Counted from the first letter of the stretch, positions 15,769 through 23,510 are shown. The stretch: 64,000 nucleotides of DNA from an uncultured Treponema sp. (GCA_937891125.1 CALAEZ010000009.1:1-64000), one strand, 5' to 3'. Notes: generated from the sequence alone by a model not told the origin. Numbers and translations: made by a program.

Positions 15769-15797
15769 CAAAGCCCGGAATTGATCCGGGCTTTGTT
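15769..15797. terminator. Bidirectional terminator between converging genes
   Basis: Ten-base-pair stem CAAAGCCCGG / CCGGGCTTTG, with AGCTAAAAAA at 15759 overlapping the stop of the + gene; gives a T-run on the minus strand. Confidence 0.85.
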
Positions 15798-15799
15798 GC

Positions 15800-16393
15800 T
15801 CACCTGACATACGGATGTGCGTAGCCTTCGTAATCATCAAACTCAACAACAGCCAGTGACCAGTCTGGAAACGTAAGCATGCTGTATACGCCGTGCCGCT
15901 GCGGCATGCGCATCGCGATCAGGTTTTCATCGCTGTCCGCCTGCAAGTGCGGGGCTTCCGTCATTGCAGCCCCATGCTTTTTTATCATTGCGTAAAATTC
16001 TTCCGAATGGTCTTCACCCTTTCTTGCTATGCTCCTGAACTCGGCAACAAACGTGTCTGCACAGCTTGGTTTTTTGCTTGGCGGCAGTGTCAGGATGTCA
16101 ACTGACACCGTTGTTTTCGTGGTTGTCAGCTTTATGATGGCAATGGACCTGTCTGTAAAATAAACATACCTGGCCTCATGGTTTTCGTACGACGGGTCAG
16201 CCTCTTCTTCGCCGCTCATTTCCCTGTCATCAGGCATTGAATGAAAGAAACCTGTGCTCGCATTCTTGTCGATATGCTCTATAAAGTTGATGCAGACCAG
16301 CAGCTCCAGCGAGTAGTGCCGGCAGTCTGCAGGCGTATTGAGCGCAGCTACTTTCCTTGTAAATTTTTCTTTGAACTCGTCAGCCAGAAACAT
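15800..16393 (-). CDS. Hypothetical minus-strand protein, 197 aa
   Basis: Soluble protein with a charged N-terminal helix (MFLADEFKEKFTRKVAAL), beta-rich middle (ARYVYFTDRSIAIIKLTTTK) and end (GVYSMLTFPDWSLAVVEFDD). Start supported by AAGGAG about 6 nt upstream; a TGGTATAAG box lies at 16414-16422. It is an island of opposite orientation among the fibre genes, like 16997 and 38981. No family recognised. Confidence 0.75.
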   Translation of the reverse strand: MFLADEFKEKFTRKVAALNTPADCRHYSLELLVCINFIEHIDKNASTGFFHSMPDDREMSGEEEADPSYENHEARYVYFTDRSIAIIKLTTTKTTVSVDILTLPPSKKPSCADTFVAEFRSIARKGEDHSEEFYAMIKKHGAAMTEAPHLQADSDENLIAMRMPQRHGVYSMLTFPDWSLAVVEFDDYEGYAHPYVR

Positions 16394-16413
16394 AACATCT
16401 CCTTTGTTTCCTG

Positions 16414-16422
16414 CTTATACCA
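16414..16422 (-). promoter_or_regulatory. Extended -10 promoter box TGGTATAAG
   Basis: Minus-strand extended -10 about 21 nt before the ATG at 16393. Confidence 0.6.
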
Positions 16423-16459
16423 GCCAATTGCAAAAAAATAAACGCCTGGGCGCACAGCT

Positions 16460-16495
16460 AAAAAAAGACGCACAGGAACATATGTTCGCTGTGCG
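16460..16495 (-). terminator. Minus-strand terminator
   Basis: Stem CGCACAG / CTGTGCG enclosing the self-complementary GAACATATGTTC, followed on the minus strand by seven T. Confidence 0.8.
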
Positions 16496-16529
16496 CCCAC
16501 CCCAGCAGCTTGGGGTGTACTGCTTTTCC

Positions 16530-16583
16530 TCAGTCAGCAGTGGACGCCGTACTTTCTTCGCGCATGACGTGCGCAAATATCAT
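16530..16583 (-). CDS. Micro-ORF, 17 aa
   Basis: Reads MIFAHVMREESTASTAD; its start overlaps the stop of the 16580-16645 frame (ATGA). Last of a chain of overlapping micro-ORFs. Coding status doubtful. Confidence 0.2.
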   Translation of the reverse strand: MIFAHVMREESTASTAD

Positions 16584-16645
16584 ACGGGATACTCTTCGGG
16601 GATGCTTACAGCCTTTCCAGGTTTCCCCGCGTACTGAGTGCTCAC
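16580..16645 (-). CDS. Micro-ORF, 21 aa
   Basis: GTG start overlapping the previous stop (GTGA). Rich in Lys, Gly and Pro. Coding status doubtful. Confidence 0.2.
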   Translation of the reverse strand: MSTQYAGKPGKAVSIPEEYPV

Positions 16646-16767
16646 CTCGGCTTGTCATCGCCAAGGCTTCTTCCAAGAACTTCCTTTTCTGGACGCATCG
16701 CCACTCCCAGCACCGAGTTGGCGAATTTCTTCCGCGTTCGCTGCTCCGCGCTGTGCTGCGCGTTCAC
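16642..16767 (-). CDS. Small basic protein or frameshifted gene remnant, 41 aa
   Basis: GTG-started frame containing SAEQRTRKKFANSVLGVAM, an amphipathic basic sequence that looks protein-like. It overlaps the stop of a 16-codon frame (16764-16814, starting MSEEDVASTL), so the two could be the halves of one gene split by a frameshift. It lies between a TGGTATAAG box and a terminator. Confidence 0.35.
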   Translation of the reverse strand: MNAQHSAEQRTRKKFANSVLGVAMRPEKEVLGRSLGDDKPR

Positions 16768-16812
16768 GGAATATTCTGGATCATCAGAGTACTGGCTACA
16801 TCTTCCTCTGAC

Positions 16813-16826
16813 ATATTCTTATACCA
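16813..16826 (-). promoter_or_regulatory. Extended -10 promoter box TGGTATAAGAATAT
   Basis: Identical over 14 nt to the box before the 16997-17227 gene. Drives the micro-ORF region on the minus strand. Confidence 0.6.
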
Positions 16827-16910
16827 AGATTGGCATGGCCTTTTTGAATTTTGAATCCGGTTCCGATTTCATGGCGGCATGTTCAGCGCAAGGAACACAG
16901 TGCCAAACAT
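16819..16910 (-). CDS. Two overlapping micro-ORFs, 13 and 17 aa
   Basis: MFGTVFLALNMPP (16869-16910, with AGAGG 7 nt upstream) overlaps by ATGA a frame starting MKSEPDSKFKK (16819-16872), whose stop lies in the TATAAG box. Too short to be judged as genes. Confidence 0.15.
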
Positions 16911-16960
16911 GGACTCGCCTCTGAAATGCATACTGGATGTTTTGCCGTGCGGCTCAGCTA

Positions 16961-16992
16961 AAAAGCAGCACGGTTGTTGTCATGCTGCTTTT
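16961..16992. terminator. Bidirectional terminator
   Basis: Stem AAAAGCAGCA / TGCTGCTTTT; closes the minus-strand gene at 16997. Confidence 0.8.
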
Positions 16993-16996
16993 ACGC

Positions 16997-17227
16997 CTAC
17001 GCAGCGCGGCGGCGCCGGTTGCGCCGCTGGCTGCCACGTGCTGGCCAGAGCAGGTCACAGCCCACTCCGAACAGCACAACAGATAACAGGTAAGTTGCGC
17101 ACGCAGTCGCATACTGCGCGCGCACTCCCCAGCGTGAGGCTGCGTATTCTGCAGCCATGACGCCGAGGACAGTCAGCGTTGCGCTGACTGCAAGGCATAT
17201 GATGCCGATAAGTTTTTTGTCGTTCAT
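16997..17227 (-). CDS. Small two-helix membrane protein, 76 aa
   Basis: Two hydrophobic segments (LIGIICLAVSATLTVLGVMA and ATYLLSVVLFGVGCDLLW) with a basic tail rich in arginine (RNRRRR). Perfect AGGAGG 5 nt before the ATG and an extended -10 box at 17247-17259 make this one of the best supported minus-strand genes. Size and topology would fit a holin-like or membrane-perturbing early protein, but no family is recognised and a real holin candidate lies at 23001. Confidence 0.8.
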   Translation of the reverse strand: MNDKKLIGIICLAVSATLTVLGVMAAEYAASRWGVRAQYATACATYLLSVVLFGVGCDLLWPARGSQRRNRRRRAA

Positions 17228-17246
17228 GTAAACCTCCTTGGTTACA

Positions 17247-17259
17247 TATTCTTATACCA
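17247..17259 (-). promoter_or_regulatory. Extended -10 promoter box TGGTATAAGAATA
   Basis: About 24 nt before the ATG at 17227 on the minus strand. Confidence 0.65.
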
Positions 17260-17303
17260 GGAGGGGGCGACGTTATTTTACTATCGAACAACTCCTTGGG
17301 ACT

Positions 17304-17313
17304 GCAATATTTA
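17304..17313 (+). promoter_or_regulatory. Late-promoter-like motif GCAATATTTA
   Basis: Exact consensus, 29 nt before the ATG at 17343. Confidence 0.6.
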
Positions 17314-17342
17314 CAAGACGACATAAAATCCGAGGTGGGAGC

Positions 17343-17567
17343 ATGGCTGCCAGCAATGCCAAGAATGCTGATCTTTACAGGAACGTAGACGGCGTGAAGA
17401 CGCTCATACGTCCCAGGACCACGGCTGACATGGTGCTGTACAACGACGGCACGGTAAAGGAAGCCCTGGACATAAAGCACGAAATAATCTCCGACGACGC
17501 GCCAGACGACAGCACGGATATCACTGGACTCGTGTTTGGCGGCCTGTATGCTCACGTATACGAGTAG
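17343..17567 (+). CDS. Minimal member of the YRK/GGxY fibre family, 74 aa
   Basis: Start at 17343 chosen for the GAGGTGGGAG upstream. It is made of only the two end modules shared with 17577 and 18508: an N-terminal LYRNVDG...RPRTTADMVLYNDGT unit and the C-terminal DITGLVFGGLYAHVYE unit, with nothing between. It therefore may be an adaptor or trimer-capping version of the fibre. First gene of a three-gene late operon. Confidence 0.75.
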   Translation: MAASNAKNADLYRNVDGVKTLIRPRTTADMVLYNDGTVKEALDIKHEIISDDAPDDSTDITGLVFGGLYAHVYE

Positions 17568-17576
17568 GTACGAAAC

Positions 17577-18491
17577 ATGCCCGGCAACATAGAAGCAAAA
17601 AACGTAACGGAATACAGAAAGGTAAACGGCGCGCTTGTCGAGGTGCACCCGAAAACATCTGCCGACCAGGTGCTGTATGGCAGCGGCACGGTCGAGGCAT
17701 CGCTGAACACGGCGCTGCAGGGCGTGCAGGCCAGCTTTTACCATGTTGTCGAGCCAGAGCCAGGCGAAGTCATCGACCTGGTTGACTCCTTTGCCGTGCA
17801 GGGCCCTGACACTGTATTCGCCAGCGTAAGCGTTTCGCAGGACAGCAGCGAGCTGCGCCACGGCGGAACGTTCTCTGGAGAGTGCACGATAGTGCAGGCC
17901 GGCGAAGGCACCGTGCGCATGCAGGCGCTTGGCGACGGCGGCAGCAGCCGCTCCGACTACGCCTACGACGCATACGGCAGCATGTGGGCGAACATACGCT
18001 TTCACGAAGCCTCGGACGGCATACAGTGCGCGCTGCTCGATTCGCATGTCGACAAGGAGAACGGCGTGTGGACGCTGGGCGGCAAGTATCCTGACGACTG
18101 CGCGTCCGATGCGCGGCCCGTCGACTTTGTTTTTTACGTCAGCGTGGACATACCCGTCACCGTAAGCGAAGGGGACGGATACGTTGACGTCAGCTTTGCG
18201 CACGAGGCGGGCGAGTCGCTTGGCACGATCGCCCTGTATTCGCCAGAGGCGTACGATTACTACATCGGGCATGGAGGCGTTTCGTACCCGTCGCTGGTGC
18301 TGACCTCCACGCAGACAGGCGGAGCCGTCACAACGCAGAGCGTAGACCTTACTGGATTTTCTGACATTGTGGACGTCAAGATTGACGACGCCGTGCGGCA
18401 GCATCTCCAGGCATCATCCCAATACCCAGTTGAAGCAGAGGCGTTGTCGTCGTTGCAAAACGGCGGCATATACACGTATTTGTACGACTAA
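17577..18491 (+). CDS. Modular tail-fibre-like protein, 304 aa
   Basis: N-terminal module VTEYRKVNGALVEVHPKTSA about residues 10-40 and C-terminal module LSSLQNGGIYTYLYD are shared with the neighbours. Between them is a unique beta-rich domain of about 200 residues (GEGTVRMQALGDGGSSRSDY, VDIPVTVSEGDGYVDVSF) that is the likely variable receptor or carbohydrate-facing part. Serine-rich, so a candidate acceptor for the heptosyltransferase, by inference. Confidence 0.75.
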   Translation: MPGNIEAKNVTEYRKVNGALVEVHPKTSADQVLYGSGTVEASLNTALQGVQASFYHVVEPEPGEVIDLVDSFAVQGPDTVFASVSVSQDSSELRHGGTFSGECTIVQAGEGTVRMQALGDGGSSRSDYAYDAYGSMWANIRFHEASDGIQCALLDSHVDKENGVWTLGGKYPDDCASDARPVDFVFYVSVDIPVTVSEGDGYVDVSFAHEAGESLGTIALYSPEAYDYYIGHGGVSYPSLVLTSTQTGGAVTTQSVDLTGFSDIVDVKIDDAVRQHLQASSQYPVEAEALSSLQNGGIYTYLYD

Positions 18492-18507
18492 CGAACGAGG
18501 TTAACCT

Positions 18508-20052
18508 ATGGCTATAGCAGTCAAAAAAACTACTGACTACAGGAAATTTGAAAACACCCTGTACGAAGTCCATCCGAAAACAGAAGCGGCCCAGGTAGTG
18601 GGCGCCAGCGGCACATTGGCAGACGCCTTTGTCGGGGCCACCGCCTCCGGCATGACCATCACCTTCACCAAGGCTGACGCGGCCACCGCTACCGCAACCG
18701 TCACCGCCCCCGACGGCACAAGTTCCGCGCAGGGCATAGTCAAGCTTTCCGATTCCACCAGCGGCACCGAAGCCGCGGCATCCGGCAAGACTGCCGCAAC
18801 ACCGCTTGCAGTGTCCGCGGCCCTCACCGCAGCCAAGAACTACGCTGACGGCCTTGTCACCTCCGCCATGCTGTACAAGGGCACCCTTGGCACGGGCGGC
18901 ACCATCACGGCCCTGCCCGCCAGCGGCAACAAGACCGGCGACACCTACCGCGTCATCACCGCAGGCACCTATGCCGGCGAGGTCTGCGAAGTTGGCGACA
19001 TGATCGTGTGCCTGTCCGACGGAGCCGGGACATGGTCCGTCGTGCAGAACAACGTTGACGTGTTTGCAGGCGCCACCTCCTCCGCGGCAGGCTCCATCGG
19101 CCTCGTGCCCGCCCCCGCCGCAGGCGACCAGGCCAAGGTGCTCAACGGCAACAGCTCCTGGGTGGCAGTGACCGGCACCTCGCCCGTCAGCGTGTCCGCA
19201 ACCACGTCCGGCATTGCCGTTTCCCTCGACAGCTCCGGCGTGACCGCCGGCAGCTACGGCCCGGCAGCCAATGCCACGCCTGCCCATGGCAGCGCGTTCG
19301 ACGTGCCGTACATCACCGTGGACTCCCTTGGCCGCGTGACCGCTGCGGCTACGAAGACCGTAACCCTGCCTGCCGACAACGACACCAAGGTTACGCAGAC
19401 CGTGACCACCACCGCAGGCGAATATCCGCTGCTCGCCAAGAACACCACGTCGACCACCACCGCGACCGACACAGCGCGCTTCGCGGCTGCCGTGACGGTC
19501 AACCCGTCTTCCGGCTCGATCACCGCTTCGACGTTCAAGGGCAACCTTGACGGCAAGCTTGTCAACGCCAGGGACATCAGCCTTTCCGGCGACGCCACCG
19601 GCTCCGCCTCGTTCGACGGCTCCGCCGACGTGACCATCTCCGCCACCCTGGCCAGCACCGGCGTTACCGCTGGCAGTTACGGCCTGGCAGCCAATGCCAC
19701 GCCCGCGTATGGCAACTCGTTCAACGTGCCGTATTTCACTGTCGATGCCAAGGGCCGCGTCACCGCTGCGTCCACGCAGACCGTCACGCTGCCTGCCGTC
19801 AGCGACACCAAGGTCACGCAGACGGTGACCACCACTTCCGGTGAGTATCCGCTGCTGGCCAAGAACACCACTGCGACCGCGACAGTGACCGACGGCGCCC
19901 GCTTTGCCGCCGCCGTGACGGTCAACCCGTCCACGGGCAAGATTTCGGCCACGGCGTTCAACGACGTGCTCGTGTCCTCTGCCGCGCCCACCGAAGCCAC
20001 CGACATTTCCGGCCTGGCCGACGGCGGCGTGTACGTGCATTACTATTCCTGA
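18508..20052 (+). CDS. Tail-fibre protein with internal duplication, 514 aa
   Basis: Starts with the family module TDYRKFENTLYEVHPKTEAA and ends GLADGGVYVHYYS. The body contains a fibre segment (SGKTAATPLAVSAALTAAKN) and two copies of a unit of roughly 125 residues, each with GVTAGSYG.AANATP, a VPY.TVD..GRVTAA strand set and TTSGEYPLLAKNT. These Thr/Ser/Ala-rich repeats are typical of trimeric beta-structured phage fibres. Codon use is notably GC-rich and regular compared with neighbours, suggesting recent amplification or transfer of the repeat. Confidence 0.85.
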   Translation: MAIAVKKTTDYRKFENTLYEVHPKTEAAQVVGASGTLADAFVGATASGMTITFTKADAATATATVTAPDGTSSAQGIVKLSDSTSGTEAAASGKTAATPLAVSAALTAAKNYADGLVTSAMLYKGTLGTGGTITALPASGNKTGDTYRVITAGTYAGEVCEVGDMIVCLSDGAGTWSVVQNNVDVFAGATSSAAGSIGLVPAPAAGDQAKVLNGNSSWVAVTGTSPVSVSATTSGIAVSLDSSGVTAGSYGPAANATPAHGSAFDVPYITVDSLGRVTAAATKTVTLPADNDTKVTQTVTTTAGEYPLLAKNTTSTTTATDTARFAAAVTVNPSSGSITASTFKGNLDGKLVNARDISLSGDATGSASFDGSADVTISATLASTGVTAGSYGLAANATPAYGNSFNVPYFTVDAKGRVTAASTQTVTLPAVSDTKVTQTVTTTSGEYPLLAKNTTATATVTDGARFAAAVTVNPSTGKISATAFNDVLVSSAAPTEATDISGLADGGVYVHYYS

Positions 20053-20082
20053 TGCGCTGTCTTACAGCTAAAAAATAAAGGT

Positions 20083-20117
20083 GCGCGGTTTTTATCATTG
20101 ACCGCGCTATTCCTTTC
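20083..20117. terminator. Terminator, stronger on the minus strand
   Basis: Stem GCGCGGT / ACCGCGC; the minus strand continues into TTTATTTTTTAGC (the AGCTAAAAAA motif at 20066 read backwards). Confidence 0.6.
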
Positions 20118-20118
20118 G

Positions 20119-20273
20119 GGCTAAAAAAAGAAAGCGCAGCGGTGTTCGATACCGCTGCGCGCCAGGGTTAAGACCCTGATCTTCCAGGCATCGCTCATAG
20201 GCGCACCCACTTTTTATTGCGCGGTCGCCTCCGCGCTTAGCGTAGCAGGCTAAATTGCCTGCTACGCTTTCTT
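20119..20273 (-). ncRNA. Candidate structured small RNA on the minus strand
   Basis: A TTGGTATAAG box (20271-20280) is followed on the minus strand by four consecutive hairpins: an 11-bp stem GCGTAGCAGGC / GCCTGCTACGC, GCGCGG / CCGCGC, CAGGG / CCCTG around TCTTAAC, and a final GCGCAGCGGT / ACCGCTGCGC hairpin with a T-run acting as terminator. The transcript would be about 150 nt. A 25-codon frame (MSDAWKIRVLTLARSGIEHR) lies inside but overlaps the terminator hairpin. The last arm resembles a T-arm (loop ATCGAAC), yet a full tRNA cloverleaf cannot be drawn. Confidence 0.5.
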
Positions 20274-20280
20274 ATACCAA
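20271..20280 (-). promoter_or_regulatory. Extended -10 promoter box TTGGTATAAG
   Basis: Minus-strand box directly ahead of the hairpin-rich region. Confidence 0.55.
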
Positions 20281-20314
20281 ATTACACGGGCGCTCTCTGA
20301 GCAGCTAAAACAAG

Positions 20315-20345
20315 GGCTGCCGCTTCATGCGGCGGCCTTTTTATT
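20315..20345 (+). terminator. Rho-independent terminator
   Basis: Nine-base-pair stem GGCTGCCGC / GCGGCGGCC with T-run; AGCTAAAA at 20303 just before it. It lies between the small-RNA candidate and the next late operon. Confidence 0.8.
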
Positions 20346-20370
20346 TTGCTTCAGCATGTGGCTGATGCTG

Positions 20371-20380
20371 GCAATATTTA
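20371..20380 (+). promoter_or_regulatory. Late-promoter-like motif GCAATATTTA
   Basis: Exact consensus, 39 nt before the ATG at 20420. Confidence 0.6.
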
Positions 20381-20419
20381 CGTATCGAACAAACAAATCG
20401 CTGAGCGAGGTTATCATAG

Positions 20420-20608
20420 ATGGCCATAGGAACGAAGAAAGTAACGGATTACAGGAAGCTTACGGACGGCGTCTTGTACGAGGTGCACCCCAAGACGGAA
20501 GCATCGCAGGTGACTGGCCTCGCAACAGTTGCGACAACGGGCAGCTACGAGGACTTATCAGATAAGCCAGAGGCCATATCTGACGACACAATAAACGAGT
20601 TATCATAG
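20420..20608 (+). CDS. Fibre N-terminal adaptor, 62 aa
   Basis: Consists of the family N-terminal module alone (VTDYRKLTDGVLYEVHPKTE) followed by SYEDLSDKPEAI, a short motif often found in fibre N-termini. The larger fibre at 20618 begins 9 nt later and lacks this module, so the two genes look like one fibre whose adaptor has been split off, or a separate adaptor used by it. Confidence 0.7.
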   Translation: MAIGTKKVTDYRKLTDGVLYEVHPKTEASQVTGLATVATTGSYEDLSDKPEAISDDTINELS

Positions 20609-20617
20609 GAGAATGGA

Positions 20618-22570
20618 ATGGCATTCCTAGACGAGACAGGCTTATCAACCCTGTGGACGAAGATAAAAAACACTTTTGCAGCTTCTGCCCACACGCACTC
20701 CGCAGCCAGCATAACCGGCCTGGCTACGGTAGCCTCCACTGGCAGCTACGACGACCTGAGCAACACGCTTGCCAGCACGTCGAGCGGCACGGGGGCCATT
20801 GTTTCCGACGTGACCATTTCCGGGCACACCATGACGGTTACGAAGGCTGCGCTCACGTCCGCAGACATACCAAGCCTGGACGCCTCCAAGATTGCCACGG
20901 GCACGCTTGCCGCGGCGAGGATACCGAGCCTGGACGCATCAAAGATCACGACTGGCACGATAAGCATAGAGCGCCTGCCGGCTGCTGCCTTGGAGCGCGT
21001 CGTCACGGTTGCCGACCAGGCGGCGCGCTACGCGCTCACGTCCGCCTCAGTGCAGCTTGGCGACACGGTGAAGCAGCTAGACACGGGCGTCATGTACGCT
21101 GTTGTGGACGTGTCAAAGCTCAACACGTCCAGCGGCTACCTGGAGTACACCGCAGGCACGGCAACAAGCGCAGCCTACGCAACCTCCGCCACCTATGTGA
21201 ATGGGCACACGGTTTCAGCCAACGTGCCCTCGAATGCTGTATTTACAGACACGCACAACAGCGCGTATAACTACCTCGGCACTTCTGGCGCAACTGCAAA
21301 TGCTGCAACAGCCACCACCAACACGACCACCTACTTGACGCTTGTTGACGGCGGCACGCTGCGCAGCAACCTGCAAGTAAAGGGTGCTGGCGCGACCACG
21401 GTAACTGCATCCAACGGCGTGCTTACGATAAGCAGCGTGAACAGCACGTACACGCTTCCGTCCGTATTCACAGGCGCTACTGCTACGGCTAACGGCACGT
21501 CCGGGCTGGTGAAGCAGCCGACGTCAGGCCAGCAGTCGTATTTGCTTGCTGGTTCTGCCGCATGGGTAAACCCAGCAACGCTTACTGTTTCGAGCGCATC
21601 GGTGGCAACAAGCGCAGGCACAATCACATCAACCCTTCCAGTAAGCAAGGGCGGCACGGGGGCGACTACGCTTGCCAGCGCAGGGATAATCACTTCTGCT
21701 GGAGCGCAGACGATTACTGGATTGAAAACTTTTAATAATGATATTTACTTTGCTCCTTATGCCGGAAATAGGAGGCTTTGCCACAAATGGAGTATTGCTA
21801 GAGGAACATCGTTTACAGGCACAAGAGGCGTAACTTCTCTTAACCAAGATTCTGAAGAAACTACGATGACCTCTTACGCACACTGGGTCAATAGTGGCAA
21901 TAATGCAAACCATCAATGGTATTGCAGAAGGAATACTACAAGTTCAACTCTATTTAGTATCAATTTTGGCGTGGTATCTGAAACAGCGCCACATTTAGCT
22001 CCAGAAGGCACGACAGGTGTCATTCGTCTTGGCGATGCCGCAAACAGCGGTGTGCGATGGGCGCAACTTTATGCTGCTACGGCGACTATTTCTACTTCTG
22101 ACGAGAGAAAAAAAGGCAATATACAGTCTGTGCCAGATGAAGTTCTTGACGCGTGGGCAGATGTACAATGGTGTCAATACCAATGGAAGCATAGCATTGC
22201 TGAAAAAGGAGAAAACGGTGCAAGAATTCACAATGGCATGATTGCCCAACGCATTCAATCTGTGTTCGAAAATCACGGCCTTGATATTAGCCGCTATGCG
22301 TTTTTCTGCTATGATAGCTGGGACGCTAGGCCAGCGGAATACGCAGAAGTAGAAGTTACTGATGAAAACGGCAATCCAACTGGAGAGATACGGCAAGAAA
22401 AACTTAAAGACGCTGTTGAAGCTGGTGATGAATACTCCCTGCGTTATGAAGATGCTCTTGCGATGGAAGCCGCCTACCAGCGCCGCCGAGCGGACAGGGC
22501 CGAGGCAAGGATAACGGCGCTTGAGCAGCGCTTGAGCGAACTGGAGCAGGCAATAGCCTCATTACTGTAA
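20618..22570 (+). CDS. Tail fibre with C-terminal S74 intramolecular chaperone, 650 aa
   Basis: Long Ala/Thr/Ser-rich trimeric fibre body with repeats (SADIPSLDASKIATGTL and LDASKITTGTISIERLPA) and a glycine-rich GGTGATTLASAGI motif typical of fibres. From about residue 485 comes a peptidase S74 domain: S492-T-S494-D-E-R-K-K, with S494 and K498/K499 as the likely Ser/Lys pair, ending in a coiled coil (RITALEQRLSELEQAI). Such domains fold the trimer and then cut themselves off. From about 21700 the base composition is less GC-rich than the first part, which suggests the C-terminal part was swapped in. GGAG lies upstream of the ATG. Confidence 0.88.
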   Translation: MAFLDETGLSTLWTKIKNTFAASAHTHSAASITGLATVASTGSYDDLSNTLASTSSGTGAIVSDVTISGHTMTVTKAALTSADIPSLDASKIATGTLAAARIPSLDASKITTGTISIERLPAAALERVVTVADQAARYALTSASVQLGDTVKQLDTGVMYAVVDVSKLNTSSGYLEYTAGTATSAAYATSATYVNGHTVSANVPSNAVFTDTHNSAYNYLGTSGATANAATATTNTTTYLTLVDGGTLRSNLQVKGAGATTVTASNGVLTISSVNSTYTLPSVFTGATATANGTSGLVKQPTSGQQSYLLAGSAAWVNPATLTVSSASVATSAGTITSTLPVSKGGTGATTLASAGIITSAGAQTITGLKTFNNDIYFAPYAGNRRLCHKWSIARGTSFTGTRGVTSLNQDSEETTMTSYAHWVNSGNNANHQWYCRRNTTSSTLFSINFGVVSETAPHLAPEGTTGVIRLGDAANSGVRWAQLYAATATISTSDERKKGNIQSVPDEVLDAWADVQWCQYQWKHSIAEKGENGARIHNGMIAQRIQSVFENHGLDISRYAFFCYDSWDARPAEYAEVEVTDENGNPTGEIRQEKLKDAVEAGDEYSLRYEDALAMEAAYQRRRADRAEARITALEQRLSELEQAIASLL

Positions 22571-22591
22571 GCAAGAAAAGGACGCACCCCC

Positions 22592-22885
22592 ATGTTTAAC
22601 CAGCACGCGCTCATCACCGCATGTTTCTGCGCGGCAATAGCCGCCCTGAGCGTTTTCGGCTGCCCAGCGAGCCTGTGCTTCCTCCCCGCAGCTTTTTACA
22701 TGGGCAGGGAGCTGGCGCAGGCCGAGGGCAGGTACATCAAGGCAGGCACGGGCAAAAGGGCCGACTATCCCTGGTACTGCGGCTTCTACAAGGAAGCCTG
22801 GGACAGGAAAGGTCTGCTGGACTGGCTGGAGCCGCTGGCAGTGGCTGCTGAAAGCTATGCCGCGATAAAGATTTTCTGGATGTAA
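22592..22885 (+). CDS. Small membrane protein of the lysis region, 97 aa
   Basis: N-terminal hydrophobic segment with cysteines (LITACFCAAIAALSVFGCPA), then LPAAFYMGRELAQAEGRYIK and an aromatic PWYCGFYKEAW part. I have seen the YxGRExAQAE type of sequence in uncharacterised phage proteins near lysis genes but cannot name the family. It ends at a strong terminator and precedes the holin. Confidence 0.65.
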   Translation: MFNQHALITACFCAAIAALSVFGCPASLCFLPAAFYMGRELAQAEGRYIKAGTGKRADYPWYCGFYKEAWDRKGLLDWLEPLAVAAESYAAIKIFWM

Positions 22886-22891
22886 GCGCAT

Positions 22892-22919
22892 GCCCCGCCC
22901 ATCGGCGGGGCTTTTTTTA
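22892..22919 (+). terminator. Rho-independent terminator
   Basis: Eight-base-pair stem GCCCCGCC / GGCGGGGC, 4-nt loop, seven T. Confidence 0.92.
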
Positions 22920-22949
22920 GCCGCCTGTTGCAACCTCCGTCTGTCATGG

Positions 22950-22968
22950 ACAATCTTTACAATATTAC
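22950..22968 (+). promoter_or_regulatory. Late-promoter-like motif ACAATCTTTA with adjacent CAATATTAC
   Basis: Two overlapping variants of the motif, about 35-41 nt before the ATG at 23001 and right after a terminator. Confidence 0.5.
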
Positions 22969-23000
22969 GGTTAAGACAATAAGGCAGCGGCGATTTTAGG

Positions 23001-23510
23001 ATGACTCCGAACACATATGTCGAGGCGGCGCAGGCGTGGCTTGGCACGCTGGCTGAGGACTGGAGCGTAAAGCTGGCTGCCGGGAGCGCGATCACGTTCC
23101 TGGCGAGCTGGTTTGGCGACGACTGGTGGCTTGTCTCCGTGCTGCTCGGCCTCATCTTTGCCGACCTCGTGCTTGGCCTGGCATCGGCGTGGCATTTCAA
23201 CGGCGGGCTGTCGGGCAAGCGGCTGCATCAGGGCGTGGTGAAATTCATTGCGTACGCGCTGGCCATCGTGCTCGTCTGGCTTGTGCAGCAGATCACGCTG
23301 CACAGCCTGCCCGTGAGCCTGCCCGTGCTGGCGCTGTTTTCCGCGTACCAGTCGCTTACGGAGATCAGCAGCATTGTACGGCACCTTGAGCGCCTGGGCC
23401 TCCGCATGCCGCCGCTGCTCACGCGCATTACAGACGCAGGCACGCATCACGTGGATGAGCGCATAGACAGCGTGCTCAGCAAAAAACAGCAAGACAAGGA
23501 AAGCACCTAA
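23001..23510 (+). CDS. Holin (TcdE / phage_holin_4 family)
   Basis: 169 aa with three hydrophobic segments (LAAGSAITFLASWFGDDWWL, VLLGLIFADLVLGLASAW, KFIAYALAIVLVWLVQQITL). The motif FADLVLGLASAW...GGLSGKRLHQGVVKFIAY and the end YQSLTEISSIVRHLERLGL follow the family pattern (D-L-x-L-G, S-K-R, G-x-x-K, E-x-x-S-I-x-x-x-L-x-x-L-G). Holins form the inner-membrane lesion that releases the endolysin (here 26986). A charged C-terminal tail follows. Confidence 0.82.
   Translation: MTPNTYVEAAQAWLGTLAEDWSVKLAAGSAITFLASWFGDDWWLVSVLLGLIFADLVLGLASAWHFNGGLSGKRLHQGVVKFIAYALAIVLVWLVQQITLHSLPVSLPVLALFSAYQSLTEISSIVRHLERLGLRMPPLLTRITDAGTHHVDERIDSVLSKKQQDKEST

Noticed and set aside
18376..20040. 554-codon glycine/arginine-rich open frame on the minus strand
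   Set aside because: Antisense shadow of the repetitive Ala/Thr/Ser-rich fibre gene at 18508; the repeat structure keeps the reverse frame open.
20119..20205. tRNA gene on the minus strand (anticodon-like arm CAGGG-TCTTAAC-CCCTG and T-arm-like GCGGT-ATCGAAC-ACCGC)
   Set aside because: Position 33 is not T, T54 is missing, no proper D-arm and the acceptor stem would be mostly G-T pairs; a run of hairpins with a terminator explains it better.
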